64,000 nucleotides of DNA from Ulvibacter litoralis (GCF_900102055.1 NZ_FNBA01000003.1:62001-126000), one strand, 5' to 3'; positions 15,531 to 23,824 are shown, numbered from the stretch's first letter. Made by a program: numbers and translations. The notes: generated from the letters alone by a model not told the origin.

Positions 15531-17498
15531 TTGATTCACAGAACCACCATAGACAATGTATTTGAAGCTGCTCGCGTAGAGGAGGTAATCGGTGATTTTG
15601 TACAACTTAAAAAATCGGGAAGTAATTTTAAGGGGTTGAGTCCCTTTACTGATGAGCGTTCGCCAAGTTTTATGGTGTCGCCCGTAAAACAAATTTGGAA
15701 AGATTTCTCGAGTGGAAAAGGTGGAAATGTCGTAGCCTTTTTAATGGAACACGAACACTTTACGTATCCGGAAGCGATAAAATACCTCGCTAGAAAGTAC
15801 GGAATTGAAATTGAAGAAACCGAACAAACTAGTGAGCAAAAGGAGCAAGCCGACGAGCGAGAGAGTTTGTATTTGGTGAGTGAATTTGCGAAAACATATT
15901 TCCACAATACTTTACTTAAAACCGAGCCTGGAAAAGCCATCGGTCTTTCCTACTTTAAAGAGCGAGGCTTTACCGATGAGACCATTCAGAAATTTGAGCT
16001 TGGGTATTCTCCAGATCAATGGGATGCCTTTACAAGTCATGCTATACAAAAAGGATACAAACTAGAGTTTCTAGAAAAAACAGGGCTTAGTATTGTAAAA
16101 GAAGAGAAACAATTTGACCGTTTTAAAGGGCGTGTCATGTTTCCTATTTTAAGTATGAGTGGCCGTACCTTAGGGTTTGGAGGTCGAATCTTGACCAGTG
16201 ATAAGAAAGCTGCGAAGTATTTAAACTCGCCCGAAAGTGATATTTACCATAAAAGTAAAGTGCTGTATGGTATTTATTTGGCGAAACAAAGCATTGCCAA
16301 AGAGGATAATTGTTATTTAGTTGAAGGATATACCGATGTGATTCAGTTTCACCAGCGTGGAATTCACAATGTGGTGTCTTCATCTGGAACGGCTTTAACG
16401 GCAGATCAAATACGCCTTGTAAATAGATTAACGAAGAACATTACCGTTCTTTTCGATGGAGATGCGGCAGGATTACGTGCATCGCTTCGTGGCGTAGATC
16501 TTATTCTGGAGCAAGGAATGAACGTAAAGATTTGTACGTTCCCAGAAGGCGAAGATCCCGATAGTTTTGCGAGAAGCAACTCGCTAGAAGAACTGACTAG
16601 CTACTTAGAAGAGAAATCGCAAGATTTTATAAGTTTTAAAGCTTCTTTATTGGCTTCGGAAGCTAAAAACGATCCGATTAAAAAGGCAGATACCATACGA
16701 GATATGGTAGTGAGCATTAGTAAAATTCCAGATGTAATTAAACGAGAAGTTTACATCAAGGAATGTTCGCGTATCATGGATATTTCTGAAGAAGTGTTAT
16801 TCAACACACTTGCGCAATTACTTCAGAAAGACGCTAAGAATACCAAAAAGAATGATGGTCAGCAGCCACAACAAAAAGCATTTGATATTGTTCCTTCGGA
16901 AAAGAAAGAAACAAAGAAGGTTGATGCGTTGTATGAATTAGAACGGAAAATTATCGAATTGTTGTTGTTGTATGGAAATGTAGAAGAAGAATTTGAAGAC
17001 CTTATTCTTGAAACCAATGAAAAAGGAGAGATTGCTTTTAAACCTGAAATTGTAAAAGCAAAAGTGTTTGAAAAAGTATTTCTCGATTTGCAAGAGGACG
17101 AGATTGAATTTGCCAATGAAGGATTTAAGGTGTTGTATTTTGAAATTATCAATAAATTGAATCAAGAACAAGAATTTCAGATAGATACTTTTGTAAATGA
17201 GTTAGAAAGTGATAAAGCTTCAGCAATCACCGACATATTAATGGACGAAGAACGCTATGTGCTTCATAAATGGGTGGAGCAAGAAATATACGTAAAACAA
17301 AAAGAGCACACGATTGCGCAGGTGGTAAGTGAAACTATTTTAAATTTAAGACGTTTCTTAGTGTCTCAAAAAATTAATGAGCTTTCCGAAGAAATGAAAA
17401 CACAAGAATCGGACAAGCGAGAAAATGGCCTACAAGATATTATGGACTATATAACGCTTAAAAAAGTACTTTCAGAAAAATTAAATAGGGTTTTATAG
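15531..17498 (+). CDS. dnaG: DNA primase (with degenerate zinc ribbon)
   Basis: 655 residues, TTG start, because an in-frame stop lies at 15519-15521 and no ATG intervenes. It makes RNA primers for replication. Residues ~1-100 form the zinc-binding domain fold, but the four usual ligands are S37, T40, D59 and S61. The core follows, with VEGYTDVIQ (catalytic-type E265) and LFDGDAAGLRA in the TOPRIM fold. The C-terminal part is the helicase-interaction region. Typical DnaG keeps three Cys and one His in the ribbon. I recall a similar loss in other flavobacterial primases, so it is probably lineage-wide rather than damage. It is convergent with the next gene, 1 bp apart, with no terminator. Confidence 0.95.
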   Translation: MIHRTTIDNVFEAARVEEVIGDFVQLKKSGSNFKGLSPFTDERSPSFMVSPVKQIWKDFSSGKGGNVVAFLMEHEHFTYPEAIKYLARKYGIEIEETEQTSEQKEQADERESLYLVSEFAKTYFHNTLLKTEPGKAIGLSYFKERGFTDETIQKFELGYSPDQWDAFTSHAIQKGYKLEFLEKTGLSIVKEEKQFDRFKGRVMFPILSMSGRTLGFGGRILTSDKKAAKYLNSPESDIYHKSKVLYGIYLAKQSIAKEDNCYLVEGYTDVIQFHQRGIHNVVSSSGTALTADQIRLVNRLTKNITVLFDGDAAGLRASLRGVDLILEQGMNVKICTFPEGEDPDSFARSNSLEELTSYLEEKSQDFISFKASLLASEAKNDPIKKADTIRDMVVSISKIPDVIKREVYIKECSRIMDISEEVLFNTLAQLLQKDAKNTKKNDGQQPQQKAFDIVPSEKKETKKVDALYELERKIIELLLLYGNVEEEFEDLILETNEKGEIAFKPEIVKAKVFEKVFLDLQEDEIEFANEGFKVLYFEIINKLNQEQEFQIDTFVNELESDKASAITDILMDEERYVLHKWVEQEIYVKQKEHTIAQVVSETILNLRRFLVSQKINELSEEMKTQESDKRENGLQDIMDYITLKKVLSEKLNRVL

Positions 17499-17499
17499 C

Positions 17500-18132
17500 C
17501 TATCCAAATTGGAACATTCTAGATTGGTGAATTAAATCTGCTAAGTTGTCAACTTTAAGTTTTTTAAGCAATCTAGTTTTGTAGGTGCTTACGGTCTTCT
17601 CGTTGATATTTAAAGCATTTGCAATGTCTTTATTTCTCTTCCCGCTAGAAAGTAAGTTTAAAACTTCAACCTCTCTAGATGATAGTTTTTTATAACGGCT
17701 AATTGCACTCGTTTCTCCCACATTTCTACTTGTGAACGTAGATGTAAGTTCTTCGTTTAAGAAAATACCTCCTTTAGCAATTTGTTTTAATGCTTTTAAA
17801 AATAACTTCGTTGAAGCTGTTTTAGGAACATATCCTGCAGCTCCAGATTTAATAGAACGAAGCGCGTAAATCTCTTCTGGATGTGTAGAATAGATTAGGA
17901 CACGCATTTCAGGAAACTCAGTTTTGATACTTCTTAAGGCATTGATACCATTTATGTCTGGCATGTCAATTTCCATAATCAAGATATCTGGCGTAGTTTC
18001 TCGTAAATTTTTATATAATTCACTTCCATTGTTTGCCTTACCTATAATAGAAAAATTCTTACTCTTTTTCAGTAAGCAAGCAATTCCTTTTCGGGTAATT
18101 GGATGGTGATCTGCAATAAAAATAGACTTCAT
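17500..18132 (-). CDS. LuxR/NarL-type regulator with atypical receiver domain
   Basis: 210 residues from the ATG at 18130-18132; a longer frame from 18162 adds ten residues before the normal receiver start. Receiver domain is residues 1-~120 and the LuxR helix-turn-helix is ~145-205 (LSSREVEVLNLLSSGKRNKDIANAL). In the receiver, the phosphorylatable Asp before the conserved MP is Glu (E54 in MEIDMP), and the second acidic-pocket residue is His (ADHHP, H9). S82 and K104 are kept. It probably works without normal phosphorylation. No partner histidine kinase is adjacent. Targets are unknown. Confidence 0.88.
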   Translation of the reverse strand: MKSIFIADHHPITRKGIACLLKKSKNFSIIGKANNGSELYKNLRETTPDILIMEIDMPDINGINALRSIKTEFPEMRVLIYSTHPEEIYALRSIKSGAAGYVPKTASTKLFLKALKQIAKGGIFLNEELTSTFTSRNVGETSAISRYKKLSSREVEVLNLLSSGKRNKDIANALNINEKTVSTYKTRLLKKLKVDNLADLIHQSRMFQFG

Positions 18133-18287
18133 TCTTTCGGGTTTTTTCTTATAGAAAATCACTTAAATCAACATTTGACCTAAGTGCTGGATATTTGTAA
18201 TATTTATACTACAAATCAAAACTAAAAAAAAGATTATAGTAATGAATTTCTTTTCGTTTAACTTCAAGAAAACTCGTTGAAAACCCT

Positions 18288-19079
18288 TTAATCCCTTAAA
18301 TGGTTGGGGATTTCGCACACAGGTATTGGAATCATCTTATGTTGGTTGGCTTTATTAAGTCTAGTGAAGATTTCAAAGACCACCTTTTCTCGTCCTACAA
18401 AATCTGACAAAACCTTTTTGTTTTCTTGCATTTTCATGGCCCATTCAAGTTCATCGTAGCTTGCGCCAATTTGATCTTCATCGGTACGACTGTCGCCAAA
18501 AAGTCCGTCGGTAGGTGCCGCTTTTTGAATAGAATTTGGAACATTAAGCGTTTTTGCAAGCGCGTAAACCTCACTTTTCATTAAATCGGCAATCGGACTT
18601 ACATCCACACCGCCATCCCCGTATTTTGTATAAAAACCAACACCAAAGTCTTCCACTTTGTTTCCTGTTCCTGCCACAAGGTATTTGTGTAATCCAGCAA
18701 AATAGTATAAAGTCGTCATCCTTAAACGAGCTCTTGTGTTGGCAAGTGAAAGGTCTAGAAAAGTAGAGTCGTCTACCTTTGGAGTTTGTGTTTTAAATGA
18801 TTCAAAAACGGGAGTTAAGTCTGTACGAAGTGAACTTACATTTGGAAATTGTTCTTTAAGCTTGGCTATATGCTCTTCGGCACGCGTTACTTGACTTTGC
18901 GCTTGATGTATGGGCATTTCTACACAAAGTGTAGGGAAGCCTGTCTTTGCGCAAAGCGTTGAGGTGACAGCAGAGTCAATTCCGCCACTAATTCCTACAA
19001 TGAAACCATTCATTTTTGCATTTGTAGCGTATTCCTTTAGCCAAGTTACGATATGATCTATTACTTTTTCGGTGTGCAT
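18288..19079 (-). CDS. nadE: NAD+ synthase, ammonia-dependent type
   Basis: 263 residues. It converts deamido-NAD (nicotinate adenine dinucleotide) to NAD+ with ATP and ammonia in the cytoplasm. The ATP pyrophosphatase loop is SGGIDS (residues 31-36). The motifs AGTGNKVEDFGVG and KYGDGGVDVSPIADLMKSEV are the usual NadE substrate-binding segments. There is no N-terminal glutaminase domain, so the nitrogen donor is free ammonia or glutamine via another protein. It is divergent from gldB with a 104-bp promoter region between them. Confidence 0.95.
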   Translation of the reverse strand: MHTEKVIDHIVTWLKEYATNAKMNGFIVGISGGIDSAVTSTLCAKTGFPTLCVEMPIHQAQSQVTRAEEHIAKLKEQFPNVSSLRTDLTPVFESFKTQTPKVDDSTFLDLSLANTRARLRMTTLYYFAGLHKYLVAGTGNKVEDFGVGFYTKYGDGGVDVSPIADLMKSEVYALAKTLNVPNSIQKAAPTDGLFGDSRTDEDQIGASYDELEWAMKMQENKKVLSDFVGREKVVFEIFTRLNKANQHKMIPIPVCEIPNHLRD

Positions 19080-19107
19080 TTTATGAGCTTTTATAGGATT
19101 ATAATAA

Positions 19108-19128
19108 TACCTTTGCCAAACAAAAGTA
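19108..19128. promoter_or_regulatory. Back-to-back -7 boxes for gldB and nadE
   Basis: Plus strand TACCTTTG at 19108-19115 (for gldB) and minus strand TACTTTTG, the complement of 19121-19128 (for nadE). Both fit TAnnTTTG. The -33 TTG elements are not obvious: for nadE the nearest lies 25 bp away. The two start sites would be within ~10 bp of each other. Confidence 0.45.
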
Positions 19129-19183
19129 AGAAAAGTAAAATTTAAAAAAGCATCAAACGTTAAACTCTCATACGACTACTTCT

Positions 19184-20140
19184 ATGAAATATCTTTTAAT
19201 TATATGTGTTGGTTTTTTGATGGTGAATTGTAATTCAAAAAGCAAGGTAGAAAAAGAAATTGAAGCGATTCCTATGACGGTCAATATTTTACGATTTGAC
19301 AAAGAATTTGCTGTTGCCAAACCTTCAGATTTACCAAAACTGAAAGCGAAGTATCCTCTTTTTTTTCCGAAGCAATTCAACGATAGCATTTGGGAGCAAA
19401 AATTGAATGATACACTTCAGCATCAACTTGAAGAAGCGGTTGCTTTGCAGTTTCCTTCCGAAGAAAAACTGGAAGATGTGTTGCATCCTCTTTTTCAGCA
19501 TATTTCGTATTATTTTCCTAAATTTAAATCGCCTACAGTTGTTACTTCAACTTCTGATGTGGACTATAATAATAAAGTAATTCTAGCAGATACCTTATTG
19601 GTTGTGGCATTGGATACTTATTTAGGGAGTGAACATGAGTTTTATGGAGGAATAAAAAAATATATTGCTCAAAATTTGAAAGAATCACAATTGGGTCCCG
19701 ACATAGCTACTCAGTACGCACAGCAATTAATTGCAAAACCTAGACAGCGATCGCTTATAGCAAATATGGTGTATTTTGGAAAAGAATTATACTTAAAAGA
19801 CCTTTGGTTGCCTGAAACTAGCGATGCTGATAAAATTGGTTATACGGAAGCGCAGTTAGAATGGGCTCAAGCAAATGAAACCGATATGTGGCGATACTTT
19901 GTTGAACGAGAGTTGTTGTATAGTACGAGTGCAAAATTGCCAATACAGTTTATAAATCCTGCGCCTTTTTCTAAATTTTATTTAGAAATAGACAATGAAT
20001 CTCCAGGGATGATTGGGCGTTATTTAGGTTGGCAAATTGTGCGATCATATATGAAAAACAACGATGTTTCTTTAGAGCAATTGTTAACAATGCGAGCTGA
20101 AGAATTATTTGAAAAATCAAAATACAAACCTGCAAAATAA
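19184..20140 (+). CDS. gldB: Gliding motility lipoprotein GldB
   Basis: 318 residues. The leader ends in FLMVNC, a lipobox with Cys16. The mature protein matches GldB: an NILRFDKEFA segment at the start, FPKFKSP near residue 110, TYLGSEHEFYGG near 150, and GRYLGWQIVRSYM near the C-terminus. GldB is required for gliding in Flavobacterium johnsoniae; its exact biochemical role is not settled. It is followed directly by gldC with a 1-base overlap of stop and start (TAATG), the order seen in other flavobacteria. Confidence 0.93.
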   Translation: MKYLLIICVGFLMVNCNSKSKVEKEIEAIPMTVNILRFDKEFAVAKPSDLPKLKAKYPLFFPKQFNDSIWEQKLNDTLQHQLEEAVALQFPSEEKLEDVLHPLFQHISYYFPKFKSPTVVTSTSDVDYNNKVILADTLLVVALDTYLGSEHEFYGGIKKYIAQNLKESQLGPDIATQYAQQLIAKPRQRSLIANMVYFGKELYLKDLWLPETSDADKIGYTEAQLEWAQANETDMWRYFVERELLYSTSAKLPIQFINPAPFSKFYLEIDNESPGMIGRYLGWQIVRSYMKNNDVSLEQLLTMRAEELFEKSKYKPAK

Positions 20141-20478
20141 TGGCAAAACAACATACTTCTGAAATTAAAATAAATGTCACTTTAGACGAGAATAAAATAC
20201 CTGAAAAACTAAATTGGTCTGCTGAGGATGGTGGTATAAAAAATCAAGATTCTAAGGCAGTTATGTTATCTGTTTGGGATCATAAAACCCAAGAAGCATT
20301 GCGAATTGATTTGTGGACAAAAGAAATGCCTCTTGACGAAATGAAGGTGTTTTTTCATCAAACTTTAAGTGCAATGGCAGATACCTTTCAGCGAGCTACT
20401 AATGATGAGAAAATGGCGGCTACCATGCGTGATTTTTGTGATTATTTTTCTGAAAAATTAGAATTAAAAGGAAAATAG
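20140..20478 (+). CDS. gldC: Gliding motility protein GldC
   Basis: 112 residues, no signal peptide, so cytoplasmic. The opening TSEIKINVTLDENKIPEKL, the central MLSVWDHKTQEALRIDLWTK and the ending DFCDYFSEKL agree with GldC as I know it. In F. johnsoniae, GldC increases gliding but is not fully essential. It is translationally coupled to gldB, and its stop is 3 bp before the next gene. Confidence 0.92.
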   Translation: MAKQHTSEIKINVTLDENKIPEKLNWSAEDGGIKNQDSKAVMLSVWDHKTQEALRIDLWTKEMPLDEMKVFFHQTLSAMADTFQRATNDEKMAATMRDFCDYFSEKLELKGK

Positions 20479-20481
20479 ATT

Positions 20482-20841
20482 TTGAAATTACTGTTTGTGT
20501 ATAATGCCAATGCTGGCAAGCTAAATGGAATGTTAGATAGTCTGCATAAAATTGTGAGTCCGAGCACCTATGCTTGCAATTTATGTGCAATAACCTACGG
20601 TGTTTTTTCTGAAGATGAAGTTTGGAAAAAATTTAGAGAGGATTCAGAGATGCCGATGGAGTTTTTACACAAAGATGAATTTTTGAAGCAATATCATTTG
20701 AAGAACCCTTCTCAGTATCAACTTCCATTAATTCTTACAGAAGAAAACGGAGATTTAGAGGTTCTCGTTTCTTCTGAAGCAATGAATAAATTAAAAATGG
20801 CTTCAGAATTAATTCAGAAACTAAAAGAAGTAACTGTTTAA
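20482..20841 (+). CDS. Conserved-looking protein of unknown function
   Basis: 119 residues, TTG start 3 bp after gldC, so it belongs to the gldBC transcript. No signal peptide or membrane helix. It starts with MKLLFVYNANAGKLNGMLD, then SPSTYACNLCAITYG, a CxxC that could bind a metal or be redox-active. The fold looks alpha/beta (LLFVYNA, QLPLILTEENG, LEVLVS). I do not recognise the family. The stop codon overlaps that of convergent engB by 4 bases, so no terminator fits between them. Confidence 0.75.
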   Translation: MKLLFVYNANAGKLNGMLDSLHKIVSPSTYACNLCAITYGVFSEDEVWKKFREDSEMPMEFLHKDEFLKQYHLKNPSQYQLPLILTEENGDLEVLVSSEAMNKLKMASELIQKLKEVTV

Positions 20842-21446
20842 GACGATAAGTTCATCTGTTCGTTAATACTTCCAATATACCCTAACAATTCGTCACGTCC
20901 AACGCTACTGCTCGAAGAGGTGATAAAGTACTGAGGGGTTTCTACCCAAGTTTCAAGCATTTTTTGAAGGTATGCATCCACATTTTTTTGTAGTGCGTTG
21001 GGTTTTAGTTTGTCTGCCTTTGTAAATACCATGCAAAACGGAACTTCATGTTCGCCCATCCATTCCATAAATTCTAAATCGATAGGTTGTGGTTCTAAGC
21101 GACAATCTATCAAAACAAAGGCTAAAACCATTTGTTCTCTTTTTTCAAAATACTTGGTGATGAACTTTTGAAATACCTTTTTAGCACTTTTTGAAACGCG
21201 AGCATATCCATACCCAGGTAAATCGACTAAATACCAGTTTTTGTTAATTAAAAAGTGGTTTATAAGCTGGGTTTTTCCCGGTCTTCCACTGGTTTTTGCT
21301 AAGCTTTTTCGTTGCATTAGCATATTGATAAGAGACGATTTTCCTACATTAGAACGTCCAATAAAGGCGTATTCTGGCAGTCTATCTTTAGGGCATTTTG
21401 CAACATCACTGTTGCTCATTACAAATTCTGCCGATTTAATTAACAT
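20838..21446 (-). CDS. engB: Ribosome biogenesis GTPase EngB (YsxC/YihA)
   Basis: 202 residues. It helps assemble the large ribosomal subunit in the cytoplasm. The G-motifs are in order: G1 GRSNVGKS (30-37), G2 region GRPGKTQ, G3 DLPGYGYA, G4 TKADK, and G5 TSSSSS near residue 177. Length is normal. The hydrolase gene at 21456-22220 lies 9 bp upstream on the same strand, so the two are probably co-transcribed from the promoter near 22245-22272. Confidence 0.95.
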   Translation of the reverse strand: MLIKSAEFVMSNSDVAKCPKDRLPEYAFIGRSNVGKSSLINMLMQRKSLAKTSGRPGKTQLINHFLINKNWYLVDLPGYGYARVSKSAKKVFQKFITKYFEKREQMVLAFVLIDCRLEPQPIDLEFMEWMGEHEVPFCMVFTKADKLKPNALQKNVDAYLQKMLETWVETPQYFITSSSSSVGRDELLGYIGSINEQMNLSS

Positions 21447-21455
21447 AGGTTTTGT

Positions 21456-22220
21456 TTAAAAATTACGCTCTTGTAGCCAAGCGAATAAGAGTTCATTAAA
21501 CTCATCTGGGTGTTCCATCATTGCTGCGTGCCCACACTTATCAATCCAATATAAATCTGAATCTGGGAGAAGCTTATTAAAATCTACAGCTACGTCTGGC
21601 GGAGTTACATTATCGTTTTTACCCCAAATTATACACGTAGGAGTATTCATAGAAGGCAAGTCTTTTGCCATATTGTGTCGAATGGCACTTTTGGCAATGG
21701 CAAGCGTTCGAATCAATTTGTTTCGATCGTTAACGGTGTCGTATACGTCGTCTACAATTTCCTTAGTTGCAATTTTTGGGTCGTAAAAAACATTTTCGGC
21801 TTTTTTACGAATGTAATCGCGATCTCCTCTTTTTGGGTAGCTTTCACCCATGGCGCTTTCGTAAAGTCCAGAACTTCCTGTAATTACAAGTGCTTTTATT
21901 TTTTCAGGATACATTTTCGTGCAAAGCAATCCGATGTGTCCTCCTAATGAATTTCCTAAAAGAATAACCTCTTTGAAGCCCATATGGTCAATAAAATCTG
22001 ACGCATATTTAGCAAAATTCTTGACGTTAGTTTTCAGTAAAGACATCTTGTAAATAGGCAATTCTGGGATAATAACTTTATAGCCTTTTTCTGGGAAATA
22101 TTGAGTAACGCCGTCAAAGTTGCTTAAGCCACCCATAAGCCCATGAAGGATAATTATTGGGGTTCCTTCTCCTATTTCAAGATATGAAAATTCACCCTCC
22201 TGCTTTAGTTTGTTTGTCAT
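21456..22220 (-). CDS. Alpha/beta hydrolase
   Basis: 254 residues from the ATG at 22218-22220. The longer frame begins inside the likely promoter. It is a classic alpha/beta hydrolase: HGLMGG oxyanion loop (26-31), nucleophile elbow GNSLGG (S91), acid in IIWGKNDNVTPP, and the catalytic His in CGHAAMMEHP near the end. No signal peptide, so cytoplasmic. The substrate cannot be told from sequence; small-molecule esters or carbon-carbon bond hydrolases are possible. Confidence 0.88.
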   Translation of the reverse strand: MTNKLKQEGEFSYLEIGEGTPIIILHGLMGGLSNFDGVTQYFPEKGYKVIIPELPIYKMSLLKTNVKNFAKYASDFIDHMGFKEVILLGNSLGGHIGLLCTKMYPEKIKALVITGSSGLYESAMGESYPKRGDRDYIRKKAENVFYDPKIATKEIVDDVYDTVNDRNKLIRTLAIAKSAIRHNMAKDLPSMNTPTCIIWGKNDNVTPPDVAVDFNKLLPDSDLYWIDKCGHAAMMEHPDEFNELLFAWLQERNF

Positions 22221-22244
22221 TCTGGTTGCTACAATTAACAAAAG

Positions 22245-22272
22245 CAAAAGTAATCAATTTTTAATGAAACAA
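22245..22272 (-). promoter_or_regulatory. Bacteroidota-type promoter for the hydrolase-engB unit
   Basis: On the minus strand: TTG (complement of 22270-22272), 17-bp spacer, TACTTTTG (complement of 22245-22252). It fits the consensus and spacing exactly. The expected start of transcription is about 18 bases before the ATG at 22220. Confidence 0.65.
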
Positions 22273-22337
22273 ACTTTTTATAATGTGATTCGATGGTAAG
22301 AGTGTGATTTCTATTTTTTTAGAGCGAAAATCATAGG

Positions 22338-22387
22338 GTGGTAAAACTTATCAACAAAGTGGTAAAATGTGGTAAAATGTGGTAAAA
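22338..22387 (+). promoter_or_regulatory. Four GTGGTAAAA repeats, probable MraZ-binding array
   Basis: GTGGTAAAA occurs at 22338-22346, 22359-22367, 22369-22377 and 22379-22387. The last three are spaced exactly 10 bp apart and the first is 21 bp upstream, so all lie on one DNA face. MraZ is known to bind short direct repeats with about 10-bp period upstream of its own gene. Position and design fit, although the motif differs from the E. coli TGGGN boxes. Confidence 0.75.
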
Positions 22388-22393
22388 GTTATA

Positions 22394-22401
22394 TATATTT
22401 G
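22394..22401 (+). promoter_or_regulatory. -7 box (TATATTTG) of the dcw cluster promoter
   Basis: TATATTTG fits TAnnTTTG and lies 6 bp after the last GTGGTAAAA repeat. The repeats would cover the -33 position, so a bound repressor would block RNA polymerase. There is no clear TTG at -33. The predicted transcription start is ~25 bases before the mraZ ATG. Confidence 0.6.
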
Positions 22402-22432
22402 AAGTTGTTATTTGCAAATAGTGAACTGCTTA

Positions 22433-22906
22433 ATGCTCAATTTAATAGGTACATACGAATGTAAAGCTGACGTCAAAGGAAGGGTTATGGTACCTTCTCC
22501 TTTGAAGAAACAGCTTACGCCAGTTATGACTGAAGGCTTCGTGATAAAACGCGCAGTTTTCCAGCCATGTTTGGAAATGTATCCAATGGAGGAGTGGAAT
22601 GCATTAATGCAAAAAATGGGGAAACTCAATCGTTTTAACCGCAAGAATAATGATTTTATTCGTCGTTTTACGGCAGGAGTTAAAACAGTTGAGTTGGATG
22701 CTACAGGGCGATTGTTGATACCAAAAGACTTGCTGTCTTTTGCGGGAATTACAAAAGAAATTGTAATCTCTTCGGCAATTAACATTGTAGAAATTTGGGA
22801 TAAAGAAAAGTATGAACAGGCTATTAACGATTCGGCTAATGATTTTGCAGATTTAGCGGAAGAAGTGATGGGAGATGTAAGTGATGATGCAAATGGAATA
22901 TCATAA
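22433..22906 (+). CDS. mraZ: Transcriptional regulator MraZ
   Basis: 157 residues from the ATG at 22433; an upstream TTG adds seven unlikely residues. Two AbrB-like SpoVT domains: GTYECKADVKGRVMVPSPLKKQL (residues ~5-27, quoted as the start of repeat 1) and TVELDATGRLLIPKDLLSFAGI (repeat 2, ~80-102). MraZ forms rings and binds direct repeats upstream of dcw operons, usually as an autorepressor. The GTGGTAAAA array sits just upstream. Its 3' end overlaps rsmH. Confidence 0.95.
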   Translation: MLNLIGTYECKADVKGRVMVPSPLKKQLTPVMTEGFVIKRAVFQPCLEMYPMEEWNALMQKMGKLNRFNRKNNDFIRRFTAGVKTVELDATGRLLIPKDLLSFAGITKEIVISSAINIVEIWDKEKYEQAINDSANDFADLAEEVMGDVSDDANGIS

Positions 22907-23789
22907 TCCAGTTTTATTACATGAAACGGTAGACGGCTTAAACATTACTCCAGATGGAGTTTATGTGGATGTTACGTTTGGCGGTGGTGGTCACTCAAGA
23001 GAAATTTTGAGTAGGCTTGGGCCTAATGGAAAGTTGATTGCCTTCGACCAGGATACAGATGCGCTGGAAAATGCAATTGATGATCCGCGCTTTTTGTTGA
23101 TTAATGAAAATTTTAGATTTCTAAAGCGTTTTTTGCGCTTTCATAATGTTACTGAAGTTGACGGAATTCTAGGTGATTTTGGTGTTTCTTCTCATCAGTT
23201 TGATGTGGCAGAACGTGGTTTTTCAACTCGTTTTGAAGCAGATTTAGACATGCGAATGAATCAAAACACAAGTTTTTCGGCTTACGAAGTGGTGAATAAC
23301 TATTCGGAAGGAGAATTGAAACGAGTGTTTTCAGAATATGGTGAATTGAGAGGTTCTGCTGGAATGGCGCGATTGTTAGTGGAGTCCCGAAAAGACGGGC
23401 CTATTAAGTCTAGCGAGCAACTAAAAACAGCGTTGCGACGGTTTTTGCCACAGCACAAAGAAAATAAATTACTGGCTCAAATATACCAAGCAATCCGAAT
23501 TGAAGTCAATCAAGAGTTGGATGCGTTAAAGGAGTTTTTAACTCAAACGCTTGAGGTGTTGAAACCCGATGGGCGCCTGAGTTTGATTTCTTACCATTCG
23601 CTAGAAGATCGATTGGTGAAGCGTTTCATGCGAAATGGGATGTTTGAGGGAGAGCCAGAGAAGGATGTCTTCGGAAGGGTGGAAGTTCCATTAAAGCCCG
23701 TGGGGAAGTTTATCATTCCTTCAGAAAAAGAAATTAAAGAAAATAACAGAGCGCGAAGTGCAAAACTTCGAATTGCAAGAAAATTATAG
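22884..23789 (+). CDS. rsmH: 16S rRNA (cytosine1402-N4)-methyltransferase
   Basis: About 301 residues. Starts at 22884, 22887 and 22893 are all ATG in frame; the family usually begins MEYHNPVLL, which favours 22893. It methylates C1402 of 16S rRNA using SAM. The SAM-binding region is VDVTFGGGGHS, followed by FDQDTDA and ILGDFGVSSHQFD. SYHSLEDRLVK and RARSAKLR are the standard C-terminal motifs. It overlaps the 3' end of mraZ by ~23 bases, so the two are translationally linked. Confidence 0.95.
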   Translation: MMQMEYHNPVLLHETVDGLNITPDGVYVDVTFGGGGHSREILSRLGPNGKLIAFDQDTDALENAIDDPRFLLINENFRFLKRFLRFHNVTEVDGILGDFGVSSHQFDVAERGFSTRFEADLDMRMNQNTSFSAYEVVNNYSEGELKRVFSEYGELRGSAGMARLLVESRKDGPIKSSEQLKTALRRFLPQHKENKLLAQIYQAIRIEVNQELDALKEFLTQTLEVLKPDGRLSLISYHSLEDRLVKRFMRNGMFEGEPEKDVFGRVEVPLKPVGKFIIPSEKEIKENNRARSAKLRIARKL

Positions 23790-23824
23790 CAAGCAGTTGC
23801 TGTTTGTTGGAAACTGAGAATTCA

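Noticed and set aside
15531-15715. DnaG as a pseudogene because the zinc ligands are lost
   Set aside because: The frame is full length and the catalytic TOPRIM motifs are intact; the flanking zinc-domain residues are conserved.
15536-15940. 134-residue minus-strand frame opposite dnaG
   Set aside because: It is antisense to the conserved primase N-terminus and resembles no protein.
22338-22387. Short repeats as a CRISPR array
   Set aside because: The units are 9 bp with 1-bp spacers and no cas genes are near; position before mraZ indicates regulatory sites.
22408-22785. 125-residue minus-strand frame over mraZ
   Set aside because: It overlaps the well-conserved mraZ frame in antisense.
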